A model generated the notes under the pieces. The model made no database searches. It was not told the origin of the DNA and worked only from the letters and a program-made list of their open reading frames with translations. Of a stretch of 64,000 nucleotides of DNA, positions 9,822-17,949 are shown piece by piece (the stretch's first letter is position 1; each line of letters begins with the position of its first letter). Location: the NCBI RefSeq assembly GCF_900170025.1, contig NZ_FWEX01000006.1, forward strand, positions 3,215,839-3,279,838, in the 5' to 3' direction. Position numbers and translations under genes: made by a program. Source of the DNA: Nitrospira sp. ND1 (lineage in GTDB: Bacteria > Nitrospirota > Nitrospiria > Nitrospirales > Nitrospiraceae).

Positions 9822-12146
9822 GTGACCAAGTCGGGAGGCAGGCGGTGGGTGCCGATTCTTATTCTCGCGCTGGTGGCGCTCTACGCGTTCGGTGTAGGGG
9901 CGCCTCTGTACGCCCAGGACGGCGTGCCGACAGTCACGTCGGTCACCATTCGTGGGCAGAAGCGCATTGAACTCCAGGCGATCGAGGGGCGTCTCACGCT
10001 CAAGGCCAACGATCGTTTTACGGCCGACGCGCTCCGCGAGCAGGTCAAGATCCTGTACGGCACCGGCTACTTCGAAGACGTACAGGTGGAGACAGAACCG
10101 GCCGCGGGAGGTGTGTCCGTCGGTTTTGTCGTTCGGGAGAAACCCTTCATCACGGAGATCGTGTTCGACGGCAACGAGGAATTGAGCGACGACAAGCTCA
10201 AGGAAAAGGTCACGATCAAGAGCCAGACGTTCCTCGACCAGCAGCAGGCCAAAGAGAGCGCGGAAAAAATCCGGCTCGCCTATCAAGAGGACGGCTACTA
10301 CAACTGTCAGGTCATTCCCGTCATCCAGGCGGTGGATGAGGACCGGAAACGGTTGACCTACTTCATCAAGGAAGGCACCAAGGCCAAAGTCCTCCATATC
10401 AATTTCGAGGGCATGCGGGCGGTGACCAAGGAAGAAATCTTTAAGGTGACGGCGACCCGGGAATGGATTCCCTGGTATGGACTCATCACGCAGTTGAAGG
10501 TGCCGTCGCTGCTGTCCGATGCCGGCGTGCTGAAACGCGAGGAACTGGGCAACGATATCGAACGCATGCGGGAAGTCTATTTGAACAAGGGCTATCTGAA
10601 CGTGCAGATCAGCCAGCCGACGCTGGAACTGAGCGAGGACAAGAAGTGGTTCGAAATCAACTATTCGATCGTTGAGGGCGAGCCGTTCATCGTGCAGGAG
10701 GTCGGGTTCCGCGGGAATACGGTGTTCGAGGATCATGAATTGCGCGAAGGGCTGAACATCAGACCGGGCGAAATTTTTCAGCGGGCCAAGATCCGGGGAG
10801 AAATCACCCGCATCACGGATCTGTACGGCGCGAAGGGGTATGTGTTCGCCGACGTCGTGCCCAACGTGACGCCCGACAACAATTCGCGCACGGCCACGAT
10901 TCTCCTCAATGTAAAAGAGGGAGAAATGATGCGGATCCGCGAGATCCACGTCCACGGCAACGACAAGACCCGCGACAATGTGGTGCGCCGCGAGCTGCGG
11001 TTGGATGAGCAGGACGTGGTCGACACCCTGGCATTGAAACGCAGTTTCCAGCGATTGAACAATCTCAACTTTTTCGAGACCGTCGAAATTCTGCCGCAGC
11101 AGGTCGATGTGGACAAGGTCGACCTCAATGTGAAAGTGAAGGAGAAGCCCACCGGCCAGTTCAGCATCGGCGGCGGATTCAGCACATTGGATAAGCTGGT
11201 GGCGATCGCGGATATCACCGAAGGAAATCTCGGCGGGAACGGCTGGTTGGGTCGTATCCGCGGGCAATTGGGCCAGCAACGGTCGTTGGGATTGGTGACG
11301 TTCCGCAATCCCTATGTGAACGACTCGTACAATGCCCTGCAGCTGGATATTTATCGGTCGATGACCAACTACATTTCCTACTTCGAGTCGAAGTCGGGTG
11401 TCAGTGCGACGTGGAGCCGATGGTTGTCGGAGTATGTGAACGGGAGCATCAGTCTGTTCGGCGAGCAACTCAAATACAGCGACCCCGAAGCAGGGCTGTG
11501 CCCGGATTTCATTCCGCTCATTTGCCGCCAGCTCGGGACGCAATCGTCGACGGGTGTTCGTACCTCGATTTTTCGCGACACGCGCGACTATTACCTGGAT
11601 CCGCGCACCGGCTGGCGCTTCAGTCTCGGGGTCGACTACGGAACGCCTGCGCTGGGCGGCAGCAATCACTTTTTCAAGTATTATGCGGACGTGATCAAGT
11701 ATACGCCGCTGATCTACGATACGCGGTTCTCGGTGCACGTTCGGTACGGCTCGACGGAGGGGATCGGGGGCCGGCCCATTCCCCTCACCGAGCGGTTCTT
11801 CGTCGGCGGTATCAACACCATGCGCGGATTCGTGTTCGGGCGGGCGGGGCCTGTGACGCCGAACGGATCCCTCTTGGGTTCCGCGAAGGAACTCATTTTC
11901 AACAACGATTTTATCTTCACCATTTCGTCCGAAGCGAAGCTGAACGGCGTGTTCTTCTTCGATTACGGAAATGGATTCGACGACAACGAACCGGTCCAGT
12001 TCAACAAACTGCGGAGCGCAGCCGGGTTCGAAGCCAGGTGGATTTCTCCGTTCGGCCCCTTGCGGGCGGCCTACGGAATCAACCTGGATCCCAGGCCGAC
12101 AGAGCGAATGGGTGTGTTCGAGTTTACGATCGGGTCGTTGTTCTAA
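9822..12146 (+). CDS. bamA: Outer membrane protein assembly factor BamA
   Basis: Omp85-family protein that inserts beta-barrel proteins into the outer membrane. The 774-residue precursor has a signal peptide (hydrophobic ILILALVALYAFGVGAPLYA, cleavage before QDG). About five POTRA repeats follow over residues 30-390, with recurring V.EG/V.G motifs. The C-terminal 16-strand barrel contains the conserved RGF motif (MRGFVFGR) and ends in FEFTIGSLF with a terminal aromatic residue. I chose GTG at 9822 because ACGGAAGG lies just before it and it puts the signal peptide at the N-terminus. An earlier in-frame GTG at 9699 would add 41 unlikely residues. It heads the skp-fabZ-lpxA run, a classic bam-lpx order. 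Confidence 0.94.
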   Translation: MTKSGGRRWVPILILALVALYAFGVGAPLYAQDGVPTVTSVTIRGQKRIELQAIEGRLTLKANDRFTADALREQVKILYGTGYFEDVQVETEPAAGGVSVGFVVREKPFITEIVFDGNEELSDDKLKEKVTIKSQTFLDQQQAKESAEKIRLAYQEDGYYNCQVIPVIQAVDEDRKRLTYFIKEGTKAKVLHINFEGMRAVTKEEIFKVTATREWIPWYGLITQLKVPSLLSDAGVLKREELGNDIERMREVYLNKGYLNVQISQPTLELSEDKKWFEINYSIVEGEPFIVQEVGFRGNTVFEDHELREGLNIRPGEIFQRAKIRGEITRITDLYGAKGYVFADVVPNVTPDNNSRTATILLNVKEGEMMRIREIHVHGNDKTRDNVVRRELRLDEQDVVDTLALKRSFQRLNNLNFFETVEILPQQVDVDKVDLNVKVKEKPTGQFSIGGGFSTLDKLVAIADITEGNLGGNGWLGRIRGQLGQQRSLGLVTFRNPYVNDSYNALQLDIYRSMTNYISYFESKSGVSATWSRWLSEYVNGSISLFGEQLKYSDPEAGLCPDFIPLICRQLGTQSSTGVRTSIFRDTRDYYLDPRTGWRFSLGVDYGTPALGGSNHFFKYYADVIKYTPLIYDTRFSVHVRYGSTEGIGGRPIPLTERFFVGGINTMRGFVFGRAGPVTPNGSLLGSAKELIFNNDFIFTISSEAKLNGVFFFDYGNGFDDNEPVQFNKLRSAAGFEARWISPFGPLRAAYGINLDPRPTERMGVFEFTIGSLF

Positions 12147-12184
12147 GGCAGTCCGTGTCGGTGCGTGAGAAAGGAATCGCCGGA

Positions 12185-12760
12185 ATGGGTGGACCAGTGG
12201 GCCGCAGTGGATCGAGGGGAGCCGGTCGGGCCGGGTTGTGCCTGGCGCTTGTGACCGTGGCGTTGGTTGTCGGCGGGTGCCGGTCCGGTCACTCGACGGT
12301 GCCGACTTCGACACGTATCGGTGTGGTCGACCCCCAGCGTGTGTTGAGCGACACCAATGCCGGGAGGAAGGCAAAGGACATGCTGGCGTCTTTTGCCAAG
12401 AACCGGCAGGCCTTGATCGAGTTGGAGGAAAAAGAGTTGCGGCGGATGGAAGAAGACTTCATGAAGCAGGGCAGCGTGTTGAGCGCCAACGCCAAGCGCG
12501 AGCGGGAGGAACAATTCCGTCGTCGCATGTCGGAGTATCAGCAGAAGGTCACCGACTTGAATCGTGAAGTGCAGGATAAGCAGAAAGAGGTGTTGGACGG
12601 ATTCCGTGAAAAAATTGAAACCTTGTCGGGCCGAGTGGCCAAACGGTTGGAACTCCAGGCCGTGTTCGATCGCGGGCGCGGCGGACCCACTCTGTACTTC
12701 GACGAGGCGGTGGATGTGTCGTCGCAGGTGATCGAAGAATTCAATAAAACGTATCCATGA
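12185..12760 (+). CDS. Skp/OmpH-like periplasmic chaperone, predicted lipoprotein
   Basis: A 191-residue OmpH/Skp-family protein. After a lipoprotein-type signal (hydrophobic run ending VVGGC, probable lipid-modified Cys at about 35) comes a phrase typical of Skp, RIGVVDPQRVLSDT. A long charged coiled coil (about 60-150) follows, then the C-terminal beta segment. Skp proteins are usually soluble trimers, so lipidation would tether this copy to a membrane. The ATG at 12185 follows GAGAAAGGA with suitable spacing. It lies 38 bp after bamA and is followed by a paralogue, suggesting a tandem duplication with divided roles. Confidence 0.82.
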   Translation: MGGPVGRSGSRGAGRAGLCLALVTVALVVGGCRSGHSTVPTSTRIGVVDPQRVLSDTNAGRKAKDMLASFAKNRQALIELEEKELRRMEEDFMKQGSVLSANAKREREEQFRRRMSEYQQKVTDLNREVQDKQKEVLDGFREKIETLSGRVAKRLELQAVFDRGRGGPTLYFDEAVDVSSQVIEEFNKTYP

Positions 12761-12771
12761 TGAGGGGGCCC

Positions 12772-13308
12772 ATGAACGTACGTACTTGGATCGTAGCGGG
12801 TGCGGTGCCGGTGGTGTTGGCGTGGTTGGCGCAGCCCGTGCAGGCAGCGGACCGCATCAAGGTCGCGATGATGGACCAGCAACAGGTCGTCGAGCGGAGC
12901 GTGGCCGGGAAACGCGCCCTTGAAGATCTCAAAAGTTATTCCACGACGCGCCAGAAGATCATCGATTCCGACGACCAGGAATTGAAGGAGCTTGAGAAGG
13001 CGCTCCAGGACAGCGCGCTCACCGAAGAAGTCCGCAAGGAGAAACAGGAGCAATTCAGGGCGAAGCTGGAGGCCTATCAGCGCCGGATTCAAGACTTCAA
13101 CCGTGAGGTGCAGGAGAAGCAAAAGGGCATGGTCCTGGATTTTGCGCAGCGCATCCATGCCGCGGTATCCGCCGTGGCCCAGAAGGAAGGGTATACCGCC
13201 GTCATCGACCGGGGCAGCGAGTCCACCGTCAAGATCGTCGTCTACGGCCACCCGTCGGTCGACCTGACGGAGCAGATCGTCAAGGAGTTCGACCGGCAAA
13301 ACAAATAG
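12772..13308 (+). CDS. Skp/OmpH-like periplasmic chaperone
   Basis: A second OmpH/Skp-family protein of 178 residues, delivering unfolded outer-membrane proteins to BamA. It has a cleavable signal peptide (IVAGAVPVVLAWLAQPVQA, cleavage before ADR). IKVAMMDQQQVVERS follows, then a long coiled coil at about 50-130 with FNREVQEKQKGM, nearly identical to LNREVQDKQKEV in the upstream copy. The C-terminus resembles the usual Skp tip. I prefer ATG 12772 because GAGGGGG sits five to six bases upstream. The ATG at 12757 overlaps the previous stop and would add five residues. Confidence 0.85.
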   Translation: MNVRTWIVAGAVPVVLAWLAQPVQAADRIKVAMMDQQQVVERSVAGKRALEDLKSYSTTRQKIIDSDDQELKELEKALQDSALTEEVRKEKQEQFRAKLEAYQRRIQDFNREVQEKQKGMVLDFAQRIHAAVSAVAQKEGYTAVIDRGSESTVKIVVYGHPSVDLTEQIVKEFDRQNK

Positions 13309-13350
13309 CCGGGATGTGTAATCGTCTACGCAACACAGGAGGCGGGGCTG

Positions 13351-13806
13351 ATGTCAGTGATGGACAATGTTGAGATTCAATCGATCCTTCCCCACCGGTA
13401 TCCGTTTTTGCTGGTCGATCGTATTCGCGAACTCGATCCGGACCGCCGGATCGTCGGCATTAAGAATGTGACGATCAACGAGCCGTTTTTTCAGGGGCAT
13501 TTCCCCGGCCGTCCGGTCATGCCCGGGGTGTTGATTCTTGAGGCGCTGGCCCAGGTGGGCGGGGTGCTGGCGTTCAAGTCGTTGGGGTCGGTCGGCCGGC
13601 CGGTCGTGTATTTGACCGGCATCGACGGGGCCAAATTCAGGAAGCCGGTGGTCCCGGGTGACATTCTCCGCTTGGAAGTGGATGTGCTGAAGAAGCGCGC
13701 GCCGTTCTGGAAGATGCAAGGCAGGGCCTTCGTCGAGTCCGAACTGGTGTGTGAAGCGGAAGTCACGGCCATGGTCACGGATGAACAGGCCGGCGGGGAC
13801 AAGTAG
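13351..13806 (+). CDS. fabZ: 3-hydroxyacyl-ACP dehydratase FabZ
   Basis: FabZ dehydrates 3-hydroxyacyl-ACP in fatty acid elongation and competes with LpxA for the same acyl-ACP. The 151-residue hot-dog protein shows LPHRYPFLLVDRI near the N-terminus. The active-site region FFQGHFPGRPVMPGVL has the catalytic His, and LILEALAQVGG the catalytic Glu. Length and motifs match the family. GGAGG precedes the ATG. Its place before lpxA is conserved in many diderms. lpxD, which often sits just upstream, is missing here. Confidence 0.95.
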   Translation: MSVMDNVEIQSILPHRYPFLLVDRIRELDPDRRIVGIKNVTINEPFFQGHFPGRPVMPGVLILEALAQVGGVLAFKSLGSVGRPVVYLTGIDGAKFRKPVVPGDILRLEVDVLKKRAPFWKMQGRAFVESELVCEAEVTAMVTDEQAGGDK

Positions 13807-13874
13807 CCGGGGCTCTGTGTCGGCCGGTGGCGTGGCGTTGAACAGCATAGCAGTCGATGGTGAGGAGGTTTTGA

Positions 13875-14684
13875 GTGAACATACATCCGACCGCGGTGGT
13901 CCATCCCAAAGCGGTGCTCGCAGACGATGTGGAAGTGGGCGCCTATTCCGTCGTCGGTGAACACGTCCGGATCGGCGCAGGCACTCGCGTATTGTCCCAC
14001 GTGTGCATCGATGGGTGGACCGACATCGGAGAGCGGTGCGAATTGCATCCCTTTGTATCGGTCGGCGGACCGCCCCAACATATGCAGTATAAGGGCGAAC
14101 CGACCAAGGTCGTGATCGGTCACGACAATATCCTGCGGGAGTACGTGACGGTCAACCGGGCGACGGTGCAAGGCGGTGGAGTCACCAGTATCGGCGACGC
14201 CAACTTCCTGATGGCCTACGTCCATGTCGCGCACGATTGCCACCTCGGCAATCATCTCATTCTTGCGAATGCAGCAAGTCTGGCCGGCCATATTACGATC
14301 GGCGATCACGCCATCATCGGCGGACTTTCGGGCATCCACCAGTTCGTGCGGATCGGCGCCTATGCGATGGTCGGCGGTTGCTGCGCACTCGGCCAGGACC
14401 TGCCGCCGTTCATGCGGGCTGCCGGCGGGTATCGCGCCCGTATGTACGGGCTGAACTCCATCGGTCTGCGACGGCATGGTTTCTCCTCCGAGCGCATCGC
14501 GGCGCTGAAGAAGTCCTACGAAGTTCTGTTTCGTTCCGGGCACCGGGTGGCGGAGGCTGTCAAACTGGCGCGTGAGAACTTCAGTGCCAGCCCGGATGTC
14601 ATGCAGGTGGCCGCGTTTATGGAAGGGACCAAACGGGGGATTTGCCGGTCGGTCGGTAAGGATCAAGAGGGCGAAGAGGAGTAG
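13875..14684 (+). CDS. lpxA: Acyl-ACP:UDP-N-acetylglucosamine O-acyltransferase
   Basis: LpxA catalyses the first step of lipid A synthesis in the cytosol. The 269-residue left-handed beta-helix begins NIHPTAVVHPKAVLADDVEV and shows hexapeptide repeats to about residue 180. The catalytic His lies in YVHVAHDCHLGNH. The segment HQFVRIGAYAMVGGC keeps the glycine equivalent to Gly173 of the E. coli enzyme, the position that sets acyl chain length. A long (about C14) acyl chain is therefore a reasonable prediction. The start is GTG at 13875 with GAGGAGG upstream. lpxI starts three bases after the stop. Confidence 0.95.
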   Translation: MNIHPTAVVHPKAVLADDVEVGAYSVVGEHVRIGAGTRVLSHVCIDGWTDIGERCELHPFVSVGGPPQHMQYKGEPTKVVIGHDNILREYVTVNRATVQGGGVTSIGDANFLMAYVHVAHDCHLGNHLILANAASLAGHITIGDHAIIGGLSGIHQFVRIGAYAMVGGCCALGQDLPPFMRAAGGYRARMYGLNSIGLRRHGFSSERIAALKKSYEVLFRSGHRVAEAVKLARENFSASPDVMQVAAFMEGTKRGICRSVGKDQEGEEE

Positions 14685-14687
14685 CGG

Positions 14688-15530
14688 GTGGGGAAGCAGG
14701 TGGCCGAGCATAGGCAGGCATCCGATGGACAGCGGATCGGACTGATTGCGGGTAACGGCCGGTTCCCGATCATTTTTGCCGATAATGCGAAGCGGCTCGG
14801 ATATTCCGTGTCCGCGGTGGCGCATGAGGGCGAAACCGACCCGGAACTCGCGCGGCACGTTGATCACATTCACTGGATCAAGATCGGCCAGTTCGGCAAA
14901 TTGATCGAGGCGCTCAAGGGCGACGGCGTGCAGCGCGCAGTCATGCTGGGCGGTATCAAGAAGACGCACGTATTTTCCACGGTCAGGCCGGACTTTCGCG
15001 CCTTGGCCCTGGCCGCTAAACTGATTCATCTCAAGGACGACGACATCCTGCGCCGGGTCGCCGAGGAGATCGAACAGGAAGGTATTCAGATCTGTGAATC
15101 CACCTTTGGGCTGGAAGGGATCCTTGTCGAGGAAGGCACGTTGACAAGGCGCGAGCCGAGCAAAAAGGAATGGGAAGACATCCGGTACGGCTGGGATGTC
15201 GGAAAACAGGTCGGAGCGTTGGATATCGGCCAGTGCGTCGTGGTGAAGGACCGGGTGATTGTGGCCGTCGAAGCCGTGGAAGGAACCGATGGCGCGATCC
15301 GCCGGGGCGGTGAACTGGCGCATGGCGGCGCCGTGGTGGTGAAACGGTGCAAACCCCAGCAGGATCTCCGGTTCGATCTTCCTGCCGTCGGCCCGCGCAC
15401 CATCGAGGTGATGGAGTCCGTGAAGGCGTCGGTGCTGGCGTTGGAAGCGGGACGCGGGATTCTCCTGGACCGTGACGAAACGATCGCGAAGGCGAACCGT
15501 GCCGGCATCGCGATTATCGGAATGACGTAA
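14688..15530 (+). CDS. lpxI: UDP-2,3-diacylglucosamine pyrophosphatase LpxI
   Basis: LpxI hydrolyses UDP-2,3-diacylglucosamine to lipid X, replacing LpxH in many bacteria outside beta- and gammaproteobacteria. The 280-residue protein (family formerly DUF1009) has RIGLIAGNGRFPIIFADNAK at the N-terminus. Further family-like segments are AVMLGGIKKTHVF and the C-terminal DLPAVGPRTIEVM. GTG at 14688 follows the lpxA stop directly, implying translational coupling. It is separated from the next gene by a 256-bp gap holding repeat sequence, the only large gap in the lipid A run. Confidence 0.92.
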   Translation: MGKQVAEHRQASDGQRIGLIAGNGRFPIIFADNAKRLGYSVSAVAHEGETDPELARHVDHIHWIKIGQFGKLIEALKGDGVQRAVMLGGIKKTHVFSTVRPDFRALALAAKLIHLKDDDILRRVAEEIEQEGIQICESTFGLEGILVEEGTLTRREPSKKEWEDIRYGWDVGKQVGALDIGQCVVVKDRVIVAVEAVEGTDGAIRRGGELAHGGAVVVKRCKPQQDLRFDLPAVGPRTIEVMESVKASVLALEAGRGILLDRDETIAKANRAGIAIIGMT

Positions 15531-15607
15531 CAGGCTGCGGAAAAACTCGATTCGTGCACCTACGCAGCGATCAGCGTCTGTAAGGTGTCGGCATTGAATA
15601 TAATACA

Positions 15608-15730
15608 CAGGTTGCGAAAAAAGGCCGTCCGGCAAGGCCGCAGCAAGCGACGAGGTGAATCGTACTCGGGCTGTACGGTGAGCCCCGGCGCGATGCGAGA
15701 ACGCCGCTGGCGGACTTTTTCCGCATCCTG
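15608..15730 (-). repeat. Dispersed hairpin element, copy A (inverted orientation)
   Basis: A 123-bp element with near-matching ends CAGGATGCGGAAAAAG and CAGGTTGCGAAAAAAG in inverted orientation. Read on the minus strand it aligns along its length with copies at 31653-31779 and 47583-47817, sharing the block CTTGCTGCGGCCTTGC and an internal ACCGTAC-type core. A lone end-like fragment CAGGCTGCGGAAAAA lies at 15531, directly after the lpxI stop. A TATAAT sits at 15599-15604 just outside the element, but no good -35 accompanies it. It fills most of the lpxI to Gfo/Idh gap. Confidence 0.8.
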
Positions 15731-15786
15731 CTCATGTCGTTCGGCATTGGAACGGAGGCCTGCCTCGTGAGACAGGATTGGGCGCG

Positions 15787-16776
15787 ATGAAACAGCTTCG
15801 AGCCGGCGTGATCGGTGTCGGTCACCTGGGGCAGCACCATGCCCGCCACTACGCGACTCTTCCCGGCGCAACGTTGGTCGGTGTGTGCGATGCCTCGCCG
15901 ACCCGTGCCAAGTTGATCGCCGATCGGCATGGCGTCCAGTTCTGGACGGACCTCGACGACCTCCTCAAGCAGGTCGATATCGTCAGTGTCGCCGCTCCTA
16001 CCTCTGCGCATTTTTCGGCGACCAAGGCCTGCCTGGAAGCCGGCAAGCATGTGCTGGTCGAAAAACCGATCGCCGTGACGTCGGCGGAAGCCCGTGAACT
16101 GGTCGAACTGGCTGCGCGCCGTGGGTGCCTGTTACAGGTCGGACATAGCGAGCGGTTCAATCCGATCATGCAGCGCATGCGTCCCTTCATCGAACGCCCG
16201 GCCTTTATCGAATGTCACCGCTTGAGCGCCTTCGGTGAGCGGGGGACCGACGTCGATGTCGTGCTGGATCTGATGATTCACGATCTGGATCTGGTGTTGT
16301 CGTTCAATCCTGGGCCGGTCGAAGAGGTGCGGGCGGCTGGCGTGCCGGTGCTCTCGTCGAACATCGATATCGCCAATGCCCGAATTGCCTTTGCGAGCGG
16401 TTGCGTCGCGAATGTGACGGCGAGTCGCGTATCGACCAACAAGATGCGCCGGCTGCGTGTCTTCCAGCGCGACCGTTACGTCTCGATCGATTTTCAAACG
16501 CGCCAGGCTGTCGTGTCCCGTCGCGTGCAGGCGGCCGGCGCCAAGCCGACCATCGACATCGAATCTTACCAGGCCGGAGATGAGGAGCCGTTGCGGCTCG
16601 AGCTGGATTCGTTCATTCACGCGGTGAATACCGGGACCCGTCCCGTCGTGTCCGGTGAAGACGGAGAAGCGGCGCTCAATCTGGCGACCCTGGTCCTGGA
16701 GGCCATCGGCCGGTTTACGCAACGCCATTCGGCGGATGAGGCTGCGGCGGTGGCCTTTGGCCGGGAGAATGTGTAA
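15787..16776 (+). CDS. Gfo/Idh/MocA-family oxidoreductase in the lipid A cluster
   Basis: A 329-residue NAD(P)-dependent sugar oxidoreductase. It has an N-terminal Rossmann motif (GVIGVGHLGQHHARHY), the family EKP motif with its lysine in HVLVEKPIAV (about 93), and a C-terminal GFO_IDH domain with a DLMIHDLDLVLSF segment. Lying between lpxI and lpxB it resembles GnnA, which oxidises UDP-GlcNAc at C3 on the way to the diamino sugar for amide-linked lipid A. The partner aminotransferase GnnB is not in the window, so the role is open. The ATG at 15787 is preferred over the TTG three codons earlier. Confidence 0.82.
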   Translation: MKQLRAGVIGVGHLGQHHARHYATLPGATLVGVCDASPTRAKLIADRHGVQFWTDLDDLLKQVDIVSVAAPTSAHFSATKACLEAGKHVLVEKPIAVTSAEARELVELAARRGCLLQVGHSERFNPIMQRMRPFIERPAFIECHRLSAFGERGTDVDVVLDLMIHDLDLVLSFNPGPVEEVRAAGVPVLSSNIDIANARIAFASGCVANVTASRVSTNKMRRLRVFQRDRYVSIDFQTRQAVVSRRVQAAGAKPTIDIESYQAGDEEPLRLELDSFIHAVNTGTRPVVSGEDGEAALNLATLVLEAIGRFTQRHSADEAAAVAFGRENV

Positions 16777-16815
16777 GGGTATGACCTCTGTGCCGATCTG
16801 CACGAGACGAGCAGC

Positions 16816-17949
16816 ATGCCACGCATCTTAATCGTCACCGGCGAGGCTTCCGGCGACCTCCATGGAGCTCACTTGGTCAAGGCGCTCAAGGAGCTGTCCC
16901 CCGCCCTTCAGATTGTGGGTGTCGGCGGCGCGTCGATGCTGGCGGCCGGCGCGGAACTCGTGAAAGACATTCCCCAGCTGGACGTGATGGGGCTCATCGG
17001 CCTGTCTGCCGTCAAAACGATGCTGCAGCGGATTTCGCGTATCCGGACACTGATCAAGGGTGAACGCTGGGATCTCGTCGTGTTGATCGACAACCCGGGC
17101 CTCAATTTTCATTTTGCGCGAGTGGCCAGGGCCTGCGGTCTCAAGGTGCTCTATTACATTGCGCCGCAAGTATGGGCCTGGCGGCGGGGGCGGATGCGCT
17201 GGATCCAGCAGCGCGTCGATCATGTGCTCGCGATTCTGCCGTTCGAGGAACCGCTCTACAAAAAGGCCGGCGTGCGGTGTACGTTTGTCGGCAATCCGCT
17301 GCTCGACGAAGTCGCGCCGTCGTACGATCGGCAGGCCTTGCGCCGGCAGTTCGGACTGTCGGATGCAGGCCCCGTGATCGGCTTGTTTCCGGGCAGTCGA
17401 AAAGGTGAACTGCTCGAGCATATTCCGCTCCTCCTGGAGACGGTGAAGCGTCTTGCGCAACGGCACCCGGCGATTCAGTTCATCCTGGCCCAGGCGTCAT
17501 CGATTCAAGACCAGTTCCTTGCCGATCTCTTGAAAGATAGCCCGGTTCCCATTCGGGTCTTTCGCAATCAGGCCAGTGAAGTCATGGCGGCCTCGGACCT
17601 GCTGGTCGTCAAGTCGGGCACGTCTACCTTGCAGGCTGCGGTGGTGGGAACGCCCATGATTTTGTTCTATCGGGCCTCATCCTGGCTCACCTACCGGTTG
17701 GCGCGTCTCCTGATTCGGGTGCCCTGGATCGGTCTCGCGAATCTGGTCGCCGGACGGGGGATTGTGCCGGAACTGATTCACGATGAGGCGACGCCGGAGC
17801 GGCTCATACAGGAAACCGAACGGCTGTTGGGGGATCCTCGCGCGTATGAAGAAATGAAGGCTGCGCTCTTGACGGTACGCCAGGCGTTGGGCACACCCGG
17901 TGCGTCGCGTCGTGCCGCGGAAGCCGTCTTGGCCGAGTGTCGGGCATGA
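16816..17949 (+). CDS. lpxB: Lipid-A-disaccharide synthase
   Basis: LpxB joins lipid X and UDP-2,3-diacylglucosamine into the lipid A disaccharide at the inner face of the inner membrane (GT19). The 377-residue protein shows ILIVTGEASGDLHGAHLV at the N-terminus. It also has YYIAPQVWAWRRGRM with the membrane-associated basic patch, VGNPLLDE, LFPGSRKGEL and KSGTSTLQAA in the nucleotide-binding half. The length is normal. Its stop overlaps the msbA start (ATGA), so the two are coupled. Confidence 0.96.
   Translation: MPRILIVTGEASGDLHGAHLVKALKELSPALQIVGVGGASMLAAGAELVKDIPQLDVMGLIGLSAVKTMLQRISRIRTLIKGERWDLVVLIDNPGLNFHFARVARACGLKVLYYIAPQVWAWRRGRMRWIQQRVDHVLAILPFEEPLYKKAGVRCTFVGNPLLDEVAPSYDRQALRRQFGLSDAGPVIGLFPGSRKGELLEHIPLLLETVKRLAQRHPAIQFILAQASSIQDQFLADLLKDSPVPIRVFRNQASEVMAASDLLVVKSGTSTLQAAVVGTPMILFYRASSWLTYRLARLLIRVPWIGLANLVAGRGIVPELIHDEATPERLIQETERLLGDPRAYEEMKAALLTVRQALGTPGASRRAAEAVLAECRA

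Noticed and set aside
11411..12184. Upstream extension of the first Skp-like gene into bamA
   Set aside because: The frame is open by chance inside bamA. The signal sequence and SD place the start at 12185.
9537..12374. Very long open frame (945 codons) on the minus strand opposite bamA
   Set aside because: It mirrors bamA codons, contains low-complexity His/Asp/Arg-rich text and no domain. Long antisense frames are expected in high-GC coding DNA.
15576..15604. Promoter for the Gfo/Idh-lpxB run based on TATAAT at 15599-15604
   Set aside because: The -10 is perfect but the -35 position (GTCTGT) does not match, and the site adjoins a repeat element. I note it only within the repeat entry.
13491..15635. 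714-codon minus-strand frame opposite fabZ, lpxA and lpxI
   Set aside because: It spans three clear plus-strand genes and shows no protein family features.
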